Assembly: GCF_017114915.1 (NCBI RefSeq)
Contig: NZ_JAAUOE010000018.1
Coordinates: forward strand, 39,475-103,474
Reading direction: 5' to 3'
DNA length: 64,000 nt
From: Pseudomonas frederiksbergensis
Lineage (GTDB): Bacteria; Pseudomonadota; Gammaproteobacteria; Pseudomonadales; Pseudomonadaceae
Part shown: in pieces, positions 1 through 8,487 of the stretch
How the letters are laid out: the number at the start of each line of letters is the position of its first letter
How positions within the stretch are numbered: position 1 is the first letter of the stretch
Program-made: the position numbers and the translations under genes
The notes under the pieces: generated by a model
What the model was told of the DNA's origin: nothing
The model's input: the letters and a program-made list of their open reading frames with translations, nothing else
Databases searched by the model: none

Positions 1-200
1 AGCACCACTTGCTCCATCACATCGCGGCTCGGTGACTCGGTATCGATCAGGATCACGTCCGGACGCACCGTTTCGACGCGCGCGGGCAGGTCAATGGTCA
101 GGCCGGATTCGTCGATAACCTCGAACCCGGCTTCGGTCAGGGCCGCTTTCAGACGCCCGACTTTTTTCGCGGTGTCATTGATCAGCAGGATACGCAACAT
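1..200 (-). CDS. nasT: NasT-type ANTAR response regulator, N-terminal part only (cut by window edge)
   Basis: About 66 residues are visible, starting at the ATG at 200. They form the beginning of a receiver-like domain (MLRILLINDT start, acidic residue near 9, LLID-type strand with Asp near residue 53). The RNA-binding ANTAR domain would lie beyond base 1 and cannot be seen. The start sits 15 nt after the nasS stop with an AGGAG Shine-Dalgarno, so the two genes are one operon. In known NasS-NasT pairs, NasT is an antiterminator that binds two-hairpin leaders and is held inactive by NasS when nitrate is absent. The assignment rests on the receiver-like start, the nasS neighbour and the ANTAR-type leader upstream. 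Confidence 0.8.
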   Translation of the reverse strand, partial: MLRILLINDTAKKVGRLKAALTEAGFEVIDESGLTIDLPARVETVRPDVILIDTESPSRDVMEQVV

Positions 201-215
201 ATTCGCAGGCTCCTG

Positions 216-1430
216 TCAGCGGCTGGCGAGAAGAGGAGAGCTGTCGCTCATGGCGTGCAGCGCGAAGCTGCGGGCATAGCCGGCCGGGTCCGAACCGTCC
301 CAGACTTTGCCGTCGATCAGTTGACTGCTGCGCATTTCCTGACTCCGGGCGGGCACACCGACAGCGGTGGCGGCCTCACGGTATAAGTCTAGTTGCTGGA
401 CATGACGGGCCACGCCGAGGTAATCCGGGTCGTCACGCAGCAAGCCCCAGCGACGGAACTGGGTCATGAACCACATACCGTCGGACAAATACGGAAAATT
501 GACCTCGCCACCACCGTGGAAACGCATGGCGTGCGGGTCTTGCCAGCGATTGCCCAGGCCGTCGGTGTAGTCACCGAGCAAGCGCGGTTCGATGCAATCG
601 AGCGGGGCATCCAGGTATTGGGTGGCGCTCAACAGTTGCGCGGTGCTGCGGCGATTTTCGTGGCTGGCTTCGATGAAGCGGCTGGCTTCGAGGATCGCCA
701 TCACCAAGGCCCGGGCGGTATTGGGGTATTGCTCGACAAAGGCCCGGGTGCAGCCGAGGACTTTTTCCGGGTGATCGGGCCAAATCGTCTGGGTGGTGGC
801 CATGGTGAACCCCAGATTCTGCTGCACCGCGCTGGCGGCCCACGGTTCGCCGACGCATAAACCGTCGATGCGCCCGGCTTGCAGGTGCGCGATCATTTGT
901 GGCGGCGGTACCACCACGCTGTCGACATCCTGCAACGGATGAAGGCCCTGACTCGCCAGCCAGTAGTACAGCCACATGGCGTGGGTGCCCGTGGGAAATG
1001 TCTGGGCGAAGGTCAGTTTTGGGCGACTTTGGTGCACGTGCAGGTGAAGTGCTTCAGGACTGGTCACGCCCAGGGCTTGCAAGCCGTGGGAGAGGTTGAT
1101 GCTCTGGCCGTTCTGGTTCAGGCCCATGAGCACGGCCATGTCGGTGGAGGCTACGCCGCCGATGCCCAGGTGCACGGCGTAAATCAGGCCGTACAGGCTG
1201 TGGGCGGCGTCGAGTTCGCCGCTGACCAGTTTGTCTCGCAGGTTGGCCCAGGATGACTGGCGCTTGAGGCTCAGGGTCAGGCCGTAGGGTTGGGCGAAGC
1301 CCTGGGTGGCGGCGACTACCACGGAGGCGCAGTCGCTCAGGGCCATGAAGCCGAGGTTGATTTCGGTTTTTTCCGGGGCATCGCTGCCGTTGACCCAGGC
1401 CAGTGGGCCGGCTGATGGTTCATTCATCAT
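216..1430 (-). CDS. nasS: NasS-type nitrate/nitrite-sensing periplasmic-binding-fold protein
   Basis: About 404 residues resembling the NrtA/CmpA family of nitrate-binding proteins (opening INLGFMALSDCASVVVAA, then a two-lobe binding fold). There is no signal peptide, which fits NasS, the cytoplasmic sensor that sequesters the antiterminator NasT until nitrate or nitrite binds. The start is placed at the ATG at 1430 (next in-frame ATG at 1427), 5 nt after GGAAGG. An upstream in-frame start at 1562 is rejected because it would translate through the terminator and promoter of the leader. nasT follows 15 nt downstream. A transport-component NrtA homologue is the alternative, but the absent signal peptide and the nasT neighbour argue against it. 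Confidence 0.85.
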   Translation of the reverse strand: MMNEPSAGPLAWVNGSDAPEKTEINLGFMALSDCASVVVAATQGFAQPYGLTLSLKRQSSWANLRDKLVSGELDAAHSLYGLIYAVHLGIGGVASTDMAVLMGLNQNGQSINLSHGLQALGVTSPEALHLHVHQSRPKLTFAQTFPTGTHAMWLYYWLASQGLHPLQDVDSVVVPPPQMIAHLQAGRIDGLCVGEPWAASAVQQNLGFTMATTQTIWPDHPEKVLGCTRAFVEQYPNTARALVMAILEASRFIEASHENRRSTAQLLSATQYLDAPLDCIEPRLLGDYTDGLGNRWQDPHAMRFHGGGEVNFPYLSDGMWFMTQFRRWGLLRDDPDYLGVARHVQQLDLYREAATAVGVPARSQEMRSSQLIDGKVWDGSDPAGYARSFALHAMSDSSPLLASR

Positions 1431-1441
1431 TTGCACCTTCC

Positions 1442-1530
1442 AAAAAAAACGTCGTCCCATGGCCTCCGCGCGAGCAGAGCCGGTGACGACGCCATTGTCC
1501 GTGCACCCATCCCGTCGTTGGCATGAGTGC
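1442..1530 (-). ncRNA. ANTAR-type two-hairpin leader with overlapping intrinsic terminator, upstream of nasS
   Basis: Read on the minus strand. P1 has arms at 1530-1520 and 1513-1503 with hexaloop AACGAC (1519-1514). P2 has arms at 1502-1497 and 1490-1486 (one bulged G) with hexaloop AATGGC (1496-1491). Both loops have A at position 1 and G at position 4, the published hallmark of ANTAR target RNAs. The 3' arm of P2 is also the 5' arm (CGTCGTC, 1491-1485) of a terminator whose other arm is GACGACG (1456-1450) followed by eight T (1449-1442). P2 and the terminator are therefore mutually exclusive, as expected if NasT binding prevents termination. Confidence 0.75.
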
Positions 1531-1545
1531 TGATGCCCATGTTGG

Positions 1546-1561
1546 TGCAAGGCATATGCCA
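1546..1561 (-). promoter_or_regulatory. Candidate sigma-54 (RpoN) promoter for nasST
   Basis: The minus strand reads TGGCATATGCCTTGCA. It has GG at the -24 position, GC at the -12 position and exactly 10 nt between them, close to the TGGCAC-N5-TTGCA consensus. Transcription would start near 1535, just before the P1 hairpin of the leader. Nitrogen-regulated RpoN control fits a nitrate-sensing operon. No activator site was established. Confidence 0.6.
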
Positions 1562-1652
1562 TCGCTGGCTGATTTTGCCGCGCGCCTCGCGTGAAGCGCT
1601 GATGCGCGGCTATAATCGCCGCCTCTCATCGCCAACCGAGTCAAGCCTGCCC

Positions 1653-2672
1653 ATGTACACCCTGGCCCGTCAGCTGCTGTTCAAACTTTCCCCGGAAACC
1701 TCCCACGATCTGTCCCTGGACCTGATCGGCGCGGGCGGACGTTTGGGCCTCAACGGCTTGTTGTGCAAGGCGCCGGCGAAAATGCCGGTGACCGTCATGG
1801 GCCTGGAATTCCCGAACCCGGTGGGTCTGGCGGCCGGTCTGGACAAGAACGGCGCGGCGATCGACGGTTTTGCCCAACTGGGGTTCGGTTTCGTCGAAAT
1901 TGGCACCGTTACCCCGCGTCCGCAACCGGGTAATCCGAAACCACGGATATTCCGCTTGCCAGAGGCCGAGGCGATCATCAACCGCATGGGCTTCAACAAT
2001 CTTGGCGTCGATCACCTGCTCGCTCGCGTAGCGGCGGCCAAGTACAAGGGCGTGCTGGGGATCAACATCGGCAAGAACTTCGATACACCGGTCGAGCGTG
2101 CGGTCGACGACTACCTGATCTGCCTGGACAAGGTTTACGCCCACGCCAGCTACGTGACGGTCAACGTCAGTTCGCCGAACACCCCGGGCCTGCGCAGCCT
2201 GCAATTCGGCGATTCGCTCAAGCAATTGCTCGCCGACCTGGCCACGCGCCGGGCGGAACTGGCCCAGCGCCACGGCAAACAGGTACCGCTGGCGATCAAG
2301 ATCGCGCCGGACATGACCGACGAAGAAACCGTTCAGGTCGCCCAGGCGTTGATCGAAACCGGGATGGATGCGGTGATCGCCACCAACACCACCCTGAGCC
2401 GCGTCGGTGTCGAAGGCCTGGAGCATGGTGACGAGGCGGGTGGTCTGTCCGGCGCACCGGTGCGCGAAAAGAGCACTCACACCGTGAAGGTGCTGGCGGC
2501 GGAACTGGCCGGTCGTTTGCCGATCATCGCCGTGGGCGGCATCACCGAAGGCAAGCACGCGGCTGAGAAAATCGCCGCGGGTGCGAGCCTGGTGCAGATC
2601 TACTCCGGCTTTATCTATAAAGGTCCGGCGCTGATTCGTGAATCGGTGGATGCCATCGCTGCGTTGCGCTAG
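1653..2672 (+). CDS. pyrD: Dihydroorotate dehydrogenase (quinone), class 2
   Basis: 339 residues. It oxidises dihydroorotate to orotate in pyrimidine synthesis, passing electrons through FMN to quinone at the inner membrane. The N-terminal helical extension ([15 protein letters not shown]...) typical of class 2 enzymes is present, followed by a TIM barrel with [17 protein letters not shown] (catalytic serine region), KIAPD, ATNTT and the phosphate-binding GGI segment. The start at 1653 is chosen because it begins exactly at the conserved class 2 N-terminus; a longer in-frame extension upstream runs into the divergent nasS promoter. It stands alone, divergent from nasS. Confidence 0.97.
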   Translation: MYTLARQLLFKLSPETSHDLSLDLIGAGGRLGLNGLLCKAPAKMPVTVMGLEFPNPVGLAAGLDKNGAAIDGFAQLGFGFVEIGTVTPRPQPGNPKPRIFRLPEAEAIINRMGFNNLGVDHLLARVAAAKYKGVLGINIGKNFDTPVERAVDDYLICLDKVYAHASYVTVNVSSPNTPGLRSLQFGDSLKQLLADLATRRAELAQRHGKQVPLAIKIAPDMTDEETVQVAQALIETGMDAVIATNTTLSRVGVEGLEHGDEAGGLSGAPVREKSTHTVKVLAAELAGRLPIIAVGGITEGKHAAEKIAAGASLVQIYSGFIYKGPALIRESVDAIAALR

Positions 2673-2693
2673 TTCAGCCTGCAATGCAAGCAT

Positions 2694-2718
2694 AAAAAAG
2701 GGCTCCTCGAAGGAGCCC
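2694..2718 (-). terminator. Intrinsic terminator of rmf
   Basis: An 8-bp stem (2700-2707 with 2711-2718, loop CGA) is followed on the minus strand by a run of six T (2699-2694). The orientation fits transcription ending after rmf; pyrD transcripts meet the same hairpin from the other side without a U tract. Confidence 0.8.
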
Positions 2719-2804
2719 CTGGGCCGAAGCCCGCCGTCCGGATGGGACGTGCGTGGTTAAGTCATTGCGTAATCAGATTGTCGTGTCGGAGTGTGTGCCC
2801 TGTA

Positions 2805-3020
2805 TTAGCCGACGGCGTGAAGTTCGTTGAGTCTGTGGATTCCCGCAGTGCCGGTCATACCGTCCCAGTTGTCGCCGCGTCCTTCTCGCCAGCCATTGAT
2901 CCAGGCTTGGCGTACCGACGGTAGAGTAAAAGGGCAAAGCTCACGGGATTTACCACCAACGCCATATTGATATCCGCGCAAAAATGCTCTTTCCAACGGA
3001 TCACGCTTAAGTCTTCTCAT
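2805..3020 (-). CDS. rmf: Ribosome modulation factor
   Basis: 71 residues, the usual size for RMF. It binds the 30S platform in stationary phase and drives 70S to 100S dimers (hibernation). The sequence shows the family N-terminus (MRRLKRDPLERAFLRGYQYG), a strongly basic first half, and the second conserved block (RQAWINGWREGRGDNWDG). It is a lone minus-strand gene with its own terminator at 2694-2718 and a long upstream region. No frameshift or truncation is seen. Confidence 0.95.
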   Translation of the reverse strand: MRRLKRDPLERAFLRGYQYGVGGKSRELCPFTLPSVRQAWINGWREGRGDNWDGMTGTAGIHRLNELHAVG

Positions 3021-3549
3021 AGGGTGTTTCCCTCACTTGTTGACTGTATGTATCGCGTCGACCTCAATCGAGGTCAGGCAGAAAAATTCTGCCGTTGGCG
3101 GCTCGCTGCCGGCGTCGCGAGCCAAGGTGTTGACGCCGTTGCGACGTCAACCTGAGTTGAGTTCTAACCAATGCGTCACATCGAGGGAATGATCGTTTTG
3201 TCATAAGAACGTAACCATAAAGATGGTATGGCCATAAGTAACACGATATTTGCTCCGTATTTATTGGCCAAAGCCCGTATGATCGGCCCTGCGCTGGATG
3301 CCGGGGTTGAGCCCTTAACGAGAATGACACCCGTTGCACTTGGGGATTATTCGACGAAGGGTCGACTTATGACATTTTGTTGCATCAACTTTTTTATCTG
3401 CCCTGGCATCTAAGCTCTTTTAACCTGAGCAGCAAGGGTGGAACGGCACACCTTCGTGCCACGCGGGCGTTCTGTTAGAAAAGCGCCTGATTGAAAACCG
3501 GATCGGCAATGCGTTGCCGGTTCACTTAGCTAAAGGCTCTGGAATTACC
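3021..3549. other. Intergenic region between rmf and rlmKL
   Basis: About 530 bases, more AT-rich than its surroundings, with no convincing gene. It holds the divergent promoter regions of rmf and rlmKL, a small hairpin with a 6-bp stem (GACCTC/GAGGTC, 3060-3075), and a hairpin CGGCAA-TGCG-TTGCCG (3504-3519) in the rlmKL leader about 30 nt before its ATG. Short open frames here, such as one on the minus strand at 3064-3339, have no family features. Confidence 0.6.
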
Positions 3550-5820
3550 ATGTCCGATCGTTTCGAACTCTTCCTCACTTGCCCCAAAGGCCTTGAAGGC
3601 CTGCTCATCGAGGAAGCCGTCGGGCTTGGCCTTGAGGACGCACGTGAGCACACCTCGGCTGTGCGCGGCATGGCCACCATGGAAACCGCTTATCGCCTGT
3701 GCCTGTGGTCGCGTCTGGCGAACCGCGTGCTGCTGGTGCTCAAGCGTTTCCCGATGAAGGATGCCGAAGACCTGTATCACGGCGTGCTGGATATCGAGTG
3801 GCAAGACCACATGCTCAACGACGGCACCCTGGCCGTCGAATTCAGCGGCCATGGATCGGGCATCGACAACACGCATTTCGGCGCCTTGAAGGTTAAGGAT
3901 GCGATCGTCGACAAACTGCGCACCCCGCAGGGCGATCGCCCGTCCATCGACAAGCTCAACCCGGACCTGCGCATTCACCTGCGCCTGGACCGTGGCGAAG
4001 CGATTCTGTCCCTCGACCTGTCCGGTCACAGCCTGCACCAGCGTGGTTACCGCTTGCAGCAAGGCGCGGCGCCGCTGAAGGAAAACCTCGCGGCGGCGAT
4101 TCTGATCCGTTCCGGCTGGCCACGGATTGCCGCCGAGGGCGGCGCGCTGGCTGACCCGATGTGTGGTGTCGGTACGTTCCTGGTGGAAGCCGCGATGATC
4201 GCCGCCGACATGGCGCCGAACCTGCGTCGCGAGCAATGGGGCTTCACCGCCTGGCTCGGTCACGTGCCGGCATTGTGGAAAAAGCTTCACGAAGAAGCCA
4301 CCGAACGCGCCGCGGCCGGCCTGGCCAAGCCACCGCTGTGGATTCGCGGTTACGAAGCCGACCCGCGCCTGATTCAACCGGGCCGTAATAACGTCGAACG
4401 TGCCGGCCTGAGCGAGTGGATCAAGATCTACCAGGGCGAAGTCGCGACGTTCGAGCCACGCCCGGACCAGAACCAGAAAGGTCTGGTGATCTGCAACCCT
4501 CCCTACGGCGAGCGTCTGGGCGATGAGGCGAGCCTGCTCTACCTCTACCAGAACCTCGGCGAGCGTCTGCGTCAGGCCTGCCTGAACTGGGAAGCGGCGG
4601 TGTTCACCGGCGCCCCGGACCTGGGCAAGCGCATGGGCATCCGCAGTCACAAGCAGTATTCGTTCTGGAACGGCGCCTTGCCGTGCAAATTGCTGCTGAT
4701 CAAGGTTACACCGGACCAGTTCGTCACCGGCGAACGGCGCACCCCGGAACAGCGTCAGGCCGAGCGTGAACAGGCAGCCTACGATCAGGCGCCGACCGAA
4801 CCGCAAGAACGCCAGTACAACAAAAACGGCAATCCGATCAAACCGGCTCCGGCACCCGCCCCGGTGATCGAGCAGCCGCGCCTGAGCGAAGGCGGGCAGA
4901 TGTTTGCCAACCGTCTGCAGAAAAACCTCAAGGCACTGGGCAAGTGGGTCAAGCGTGAAGGCATCGACTGCTATCGCGTTTACGATGCCGACATGCCGGA
5001 ATATTCCATGGCGATCGACCTGTATCACGACTGGGTCCATGTTCAGGAATATGCCGCGCCGAAATCTGTCGACCCGGAAAAAGCCTCGGCGCGAATGTTC
5101 GATGCCCTGGCGGCGATCCCGCAAGCGTTGAACATCGACAAGAGCCGCGTGGTGGTCAAGCGTCGCGAGCGTCAGAGCGGCACCAAGCAGTACGAGCGTC
5201 AGAGTGCCCAGGGCAAGTTCAACGAGGTCAACGAAGGCGGCGTGAAGCTGCTGGTGAACCTCACCGACTACCTCGACACCGGGCTGTTCCTCGACCACCG
5301 GCCGATGCGCATGCGGATTCAGAAAGAGGCGGCCGGCAAACGCTTCCTCAACCTGTATTGCTACACCGCGACCGCCAGCGTGCATGCGGCCAAGGGTGGC
5401 GCGCGCAGCACCACCAGCGTCGATCTGTCGAAAACCTACCTGGACTGGGCCCGTCGCAACCTGTCGCTGAACGGTTTCTCGGACAAGAACCGTCTGGAGC
5501 AGGGCGATGTGATGGCCTGGCTCGAGGCCTGCCGCGACGAGTACGACTTGATCTTCATCGACCCACCGACCTTCTCCAACTCCAAGCGCATGGAAGGGAT
5601 CTTCGACGTGCAGCGTGATCAGGTGCAGTTGATCGACTTGGCCATGGCACGTCTGGCGCCGGGCGGGGTGTTGTACTTCTCCAACAACTTCCGCAAGTTC
5701 CAGCTCGAGGAAAACCTCACCGAGCGTTATGCCGTTGAAGAAATCACGGCCCAGACCATCGATCCGGATTTCGCCCGTAATGGCAAGATCCACCGTGCCT
5801 GGAAGATCACTGCTCGCTAA
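3550..5820 (+). CDS. rlmKL: Bifunctional 23S rRNA methyltransferase RlmKL (m2G2445 and m7G2069)
   Basis: 756 residues, two methyltransferases in one chain. The N-terminal RlmL half has a THUMP domain (start MSDRFELFLTCPKGLEGLL, about residues 1-160) and a Rossmann methyltransferase with the NPPYGERL catalytic motif. The C-terminal RlmK half has the RFLNLYCYTATASVHAA SAM-binding strand and the DPPTFSNSKRM motif. A Pro/Ala/Gln-rich linker (roughly residues 400-450) joins them. The start at 3550 (GGAATTACC-ATG) matches the family N-terminus. It appears monocistronic. Confidence 0.96.
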   Translation: MSDRFELFLTCPKGLEGLLIEEAVGLGLEDAREHTSAVRGMATMETAYRLCLWSRLANRVLLVLKRFPMKDAEDLYHGVLDIEWQDHMLNDGTLAVEFSGHGSGIDNTHFGALKVKDAIVDKLRTPQGDRPSIDKLNPDLRIHLRLDRGEAILSLDLSGHSLHQRGYRLQQGAAPLKENLAAAILIRSGWPRIAAEGGALADPMCGVGTFLVEAAMIAADMAPNLRREQWGFTAWLGHVPALWKKLHEEATERAAAGLAKPPLWIRGYEADPRLIQPGRNNVERAGLSEWIKIYQGEVATFEPRPDQNQKGLVICNPPYGERLGDEASLLYLYQNLGERLRQACLNWEAAVFTGAPDLGKRMGIRSHKQYSFWNGALPCKLLLIKVTPDQFVTGERRTPEQRQAEREQAAYDQAPTEPQERQYNKNGNPIKPAPAPAPVIEQPRLSEGGQMFANRLQKNLKALGKWVKREGIDCYRVYDADMPEYSMAIDLYHDWVHVQEYAAPKSVDPEKASARMFDALAAIPQALNIDKSRVVVKRRERQSGTKQYERQSAQGKFNEVNEGGVKLLVNLTDYLDTGLFLDHRPMRMRIQKEAAGKRFLNLYCYTATASVHAAKGGARSTTSVDLSKTYLDWARRNLSLNGFSDKNRLEQGDVMAWLEACRDEYDLIFIDPPTFSNSKRMEGIFDVQRDQVQLIDLAMARLAPGGVLYFSNNFRKFQLEENLTERYAVEEITAQTIDPDFARNGKIHRAWKITAR

Positions 5821-5835
5821 CACTTGAGCCTGATT

Positions 5836-5877
5836 GGATCCACAGGGCCTTGATTTTTAAAGGCTCTTGGGTCCTTT
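5836..5877 (+). terminator. Probable terminator after rlmKL
   Basis: An outer stem GGATCC/GGGTCC (one G-T pair) and an inner stem GGCCTT/AAGGCT enclose an AT-rich loop, followed by TTT. The U tract is short, so efficiency is uncertain. Confidence 0.5.
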
Positions 5878-5964
5878 CAGTGCTGGTCAAATTAGTGGCT
5901 AATAGCTATAACTCAACCCATGGCCAATGGGCTTTTCCGGCACCTGGCGTTTTGAGTTGCCTTT

Positions 5965-8355
5965 ATGTCGTTGCACGCCGTGCGCCCCAAGATCCTGGGT
6001 TTTATCAGTGAAGATGTTTCGGCCTGGCTGGTCGCGCTGCTGGCATTGCTCGTCGGCGGGATTCTTACGGGATTGCTGGCCTGGGCAACGCTCAATCAAT
6101 TTCATCAGCAAATACGGCAACGTTTCCAACTGCTCGCCAGTGAACGTTACAGCCGTATCGAAGAACGTTTCGAAGACCAGGAGCAGCGCCTCGATAGTCT
6201 GCGCCGGTTCTTCGTCAATTCCGAGTCGGTGTCCCGCGAGGAATTCGACGGATACACCAAGCCTCTTTTGCGTCGCACCCAGGCCTATTCCTGGGCTCCA
6301 CGGGTGTCCCACAGCGAACGCCCCCTGCTTGAACGCTTCGTGCATGAAGAAGGTTTGAGCCATTTCACCTTTCGCGAACTCACCGCTGACGGCCAGTTGC
6401 AACGGGCCGCAGAACGGGACGAGTACGTGCCGGTGCTCTATACCCAAACCCAGAGCCGACTGCCCACGCCACTGGGTTACGACTTGCTGGCTCAACCCTT
6501 ACGCCGTTCGACCCTGGAGCGGGCCGACCGCAATGGCCGCATGGCCGTGTCGCAACCGTTGCACCTGGTAGGCATCGAGCCCGCCTATTCGCGGGGTGTG
6601 TTGCTGGTGGCGCCGGTTCGCCGCCAGCACCTGCCGAGCGCCGCGCCCGCCGGGTATGTGATGGCGGTGATCAGCATGCGCCAGCTGCTGGCGGACGGGC
6701 TGCCGGAAGAGAATCATGACTCGCTTTCGGTGCGTATCCTCGACTTATCCACCGACGATCAGCGCGAAGTGTTGTACGAGTCGACCAACCCGGCGGGGGC
6801 CAGTGACTTGTCGTCCACGCGCTTGCTGCGTCTGGCCGACCACGATTATCAAGTGGATATGCGCCCCAGCGTCGCGTTCCTGCAAGCCAACCATTCCTCG
6901 GTGACCAGCCTGGTGGTGCTCGGCGGCTTACTCAGTCTGCTGCTCAGTGTGTTGCTTTATGTGTTGGTCAGCCAGCGCCAACGGGCGCTGAAAATGGTCG
7001 AGCAACGGACTCAGGAACTGCACGACCGCGAACAAGAGTTGCGGGGCACTCATGGTCAGTTGCGCGGCGTGCTGGATGCCGCGACTCAGGTGGCGATCAT
7101 CGCCACCGACCTGCGCGGGATCATCAGCACCTTCAACGCCGGTGCAGAGCAGATGCTCGGCTACTCCAGCGCGCAGGCCATGGGCCACATGACCCTGGAA
7201 AACCTGCACCTGCCCCGGGAACTCGAGGCGCGCTCGGTGGAGTTGAGCGCGCGTTATGGCAAGCCGATCCCGACCTGTCAGGCGATGCTGGTCGAAGACG
7301 CAGAAGAGGGCGGTCACGAAGCCCGGGAGTGGACGCTGGTGCGCTGCGACGGCAGCCATTTGACGGTGAACATGCTGGCAACCCCGGTCCTCGATGAGCA
7401 AGGTTTGTGGGTCGGGCACCTGGCGATCTGTATCGACATCACCGAGCGCAAGCGCGTCCACGAAGCCTTGGCGGCACGGGACCTGTTGCTGAAGAAACTC
7501 AGCGCCCATGTGCCCGGCGGGATTTACCAGTTCAAGATGGAGTTCGATGGCCGCTTCAGCGTGATCTACGCCAGCGACGGGATCCGCGAGATCTACGAAC
7601 TCGAGCCGCACGTGCTGATGCTCAATGCCGAAGCCGTCTTTTCACGGATTCATCCCAAGGACTCAGGCCGGGTCCGCGCTTCGATCCGGGCGTCGGCAGA
7701 CACCCTCAGCCCCTGGCGCGAAGAATACCGCGTGCAATTGCCCGAGCGTGGTCTGCGCTGGGTCCGCGGCGAAGCGACGCCGGAGGAGCTGCCGGGTGGC
7801 GGTGTGCTGTGGCATGGCTACATTTCGGACATCTCCGACCTCAAGCGAGTGGAAGAAGAATTGCGCGCGCTGTCGGTGACCGACGCCCTGACCGGGATCC
7901 ATAACCGCCGCTACTTCCAGGAGCGCCTGAGCACCGAAATGGCCCGGGTCGAGCGCGGCGGTGGCGAGTTATCAGTGATCATGCTCGACATCGATCACTT
8001 CAAGCGCATCAATGACCAGCACGGCCATGCCGTGGGCGATCGGGTATTGCAGGCCGTGTGCGGGCGCATTAGCGGCAGGCTGCGGCGCACCGATGTGTTC
8101 TGTCGCCTGGGGGGTGAAGAATTCATGGTGCTCTGTCCAGACATCGACGGCGAGCAGGCTCATGTGTTGGCCGTGGAATTGTGGCAAGGATTGCGCAGTT
8201 CGCCGATCGATGAGGTCGGGATCGTTACCGCGAGTTTCGGGATTGCCAGCTGGCGGGCCGCAGAGGGCGCGGATGCGTTGCTGTTGCGGGCAGACTCGGG
8301 GGTTTATGCGGCGAAGCAGGCGGGACGGGATCGGGTTGAAAGGCAGATGAGCTAA
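5965..8355 (+). CDS. Membrane-bound CHASE-PAS-PAS-GGEEF diguanylate cyclase
   Basis: 796 residues. Order: cytoplasmic start and a membrane helix (about 20-45), a periplasmic CHASE sensor domain (about 60-290, with DSLRRFFVNS and ysWAPRV-type motifs), a second helix (about 312-335), a short coiled coil, two PAS domains (about 360-505 and 510-635, each ending in a PAC-like segment) and a C-terminal GGDEF domain. The active site is GGEEF (residues 716-720), competent in known cyclases. An RxxD product-inhibition site (R707-D710) lies five residues upstream. It should make cyclic di-GMP from GTP in response to an extracellular ligand that cannot be predicted. No clear operon partner. Confidence 0.92.
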   Translation: MSLHAVRPKILGFISEDVSAWLVALLALLVGGILTGLLAWATLNQFHQQIRQRFQLLASERYSRIEERFEDQEQRLDSLRRFFVNSESVSREEFDGYTKPLLRRTQAYSWAPRVSHSERPLLERFVHEEGLSHFTFRELTADGQLQRAAERDEYVPVLYTQTQSRLPTPLGYDLLAQPLRRSTLERADRNGRMAVSQPLHLVGIEPAYSRGVLLVAPVRRQHLPSAAPAGYVMAVISMRQLLADGLPEENHDSLSVRILDLSTDDQREVLYESTNPAGASDLSSTRLLRLADHDYQVDMRPSVAFLQANHSSVTSLVVLGGLLSLLLSVLLYVLVSQRQRALKMVEQRTQELHDREQELRGTHGQLRGVLDAATQVAIIATDLRGIISTFNAGAEQMLGYSSAQAMGHMTLENLHLPRELEARSVELSARYGKPIPTCQAMLVEDAEEGGHEAREWTLVRCDGSHLTVNMLATPVLDEQGLWVGHLAICIDITERKRVHEALAARDLLLKKLSAHVPGGIYQFKMEFDGRFSVIYASDGIREIYELEPHVLMLNAEAVFSRIHPKDSGRVRASIRASADTLSPWREEYRVQLPERGLRWVRGEATPEELPGGGVLWHGYISDISDLKRVEEELRALSVTDALTGIHNRRYFQERLSTEMARVERGGGELSVIMLDIDHFKRINDQHGHAVGDRVLQAVCGRISGRLRRTDVFCRLGGEEFMVLCPDIDGEQAHVLAVELWQGLRSSPIDEVGIVTASFGIASWRAAEGADALLLRADSGVYAAKQAGRDRVERQMS

Positions 8356-8373
8356 GGCCGCGTGCGGGCCCTC

Positions 8374-8463
8374 TGTAGGAGCGGGCTTGCCCGCGAATGC
8401 GGTGTTTCAGTCGACATTAATGTTGAATGACCCACCGCATTCGCGGGCAAGCCCGCTCCTACA
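8374..8463. repeat. REPIN (two inverted Pseudomonas REP units)
   Basis: TGTAGGAGCGGGCTTGCCCG and its inverted copy flank a short spacer, pairing over about 30 bases. It lies between the convergent diguanylate cyclase and dacB genes and could serve as a transcription barrier. This is the typical fluorescent Pseudomonas REP family. Confidence 0.9.
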
Positions 8464-8487
8464 TCTCCAGCATTCTGGACGATCCGG

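Noticed and set aside
1431..1562. Longer in-frame start for nasS
   Set aside because: It would translate through the ANTAR hairpins, terminator and sigma-54 promoter, and the added residues have no family character. The ATG at 1430 has a good Shine-Dalgarno.
3064..3339. 91-codon minus-strand frame upstream of rmf
   Set aside because: Overlaps the probable promoter regions of rmf and rlmKL and shows no family features.
3526..5823. 765-codon open frame antisense to rlmKL
   Set aside because: It is the complementary-frame shadow of a GC-rich gene; the sense frame has full RlmKL motifs and the antisense translation shows no domain.
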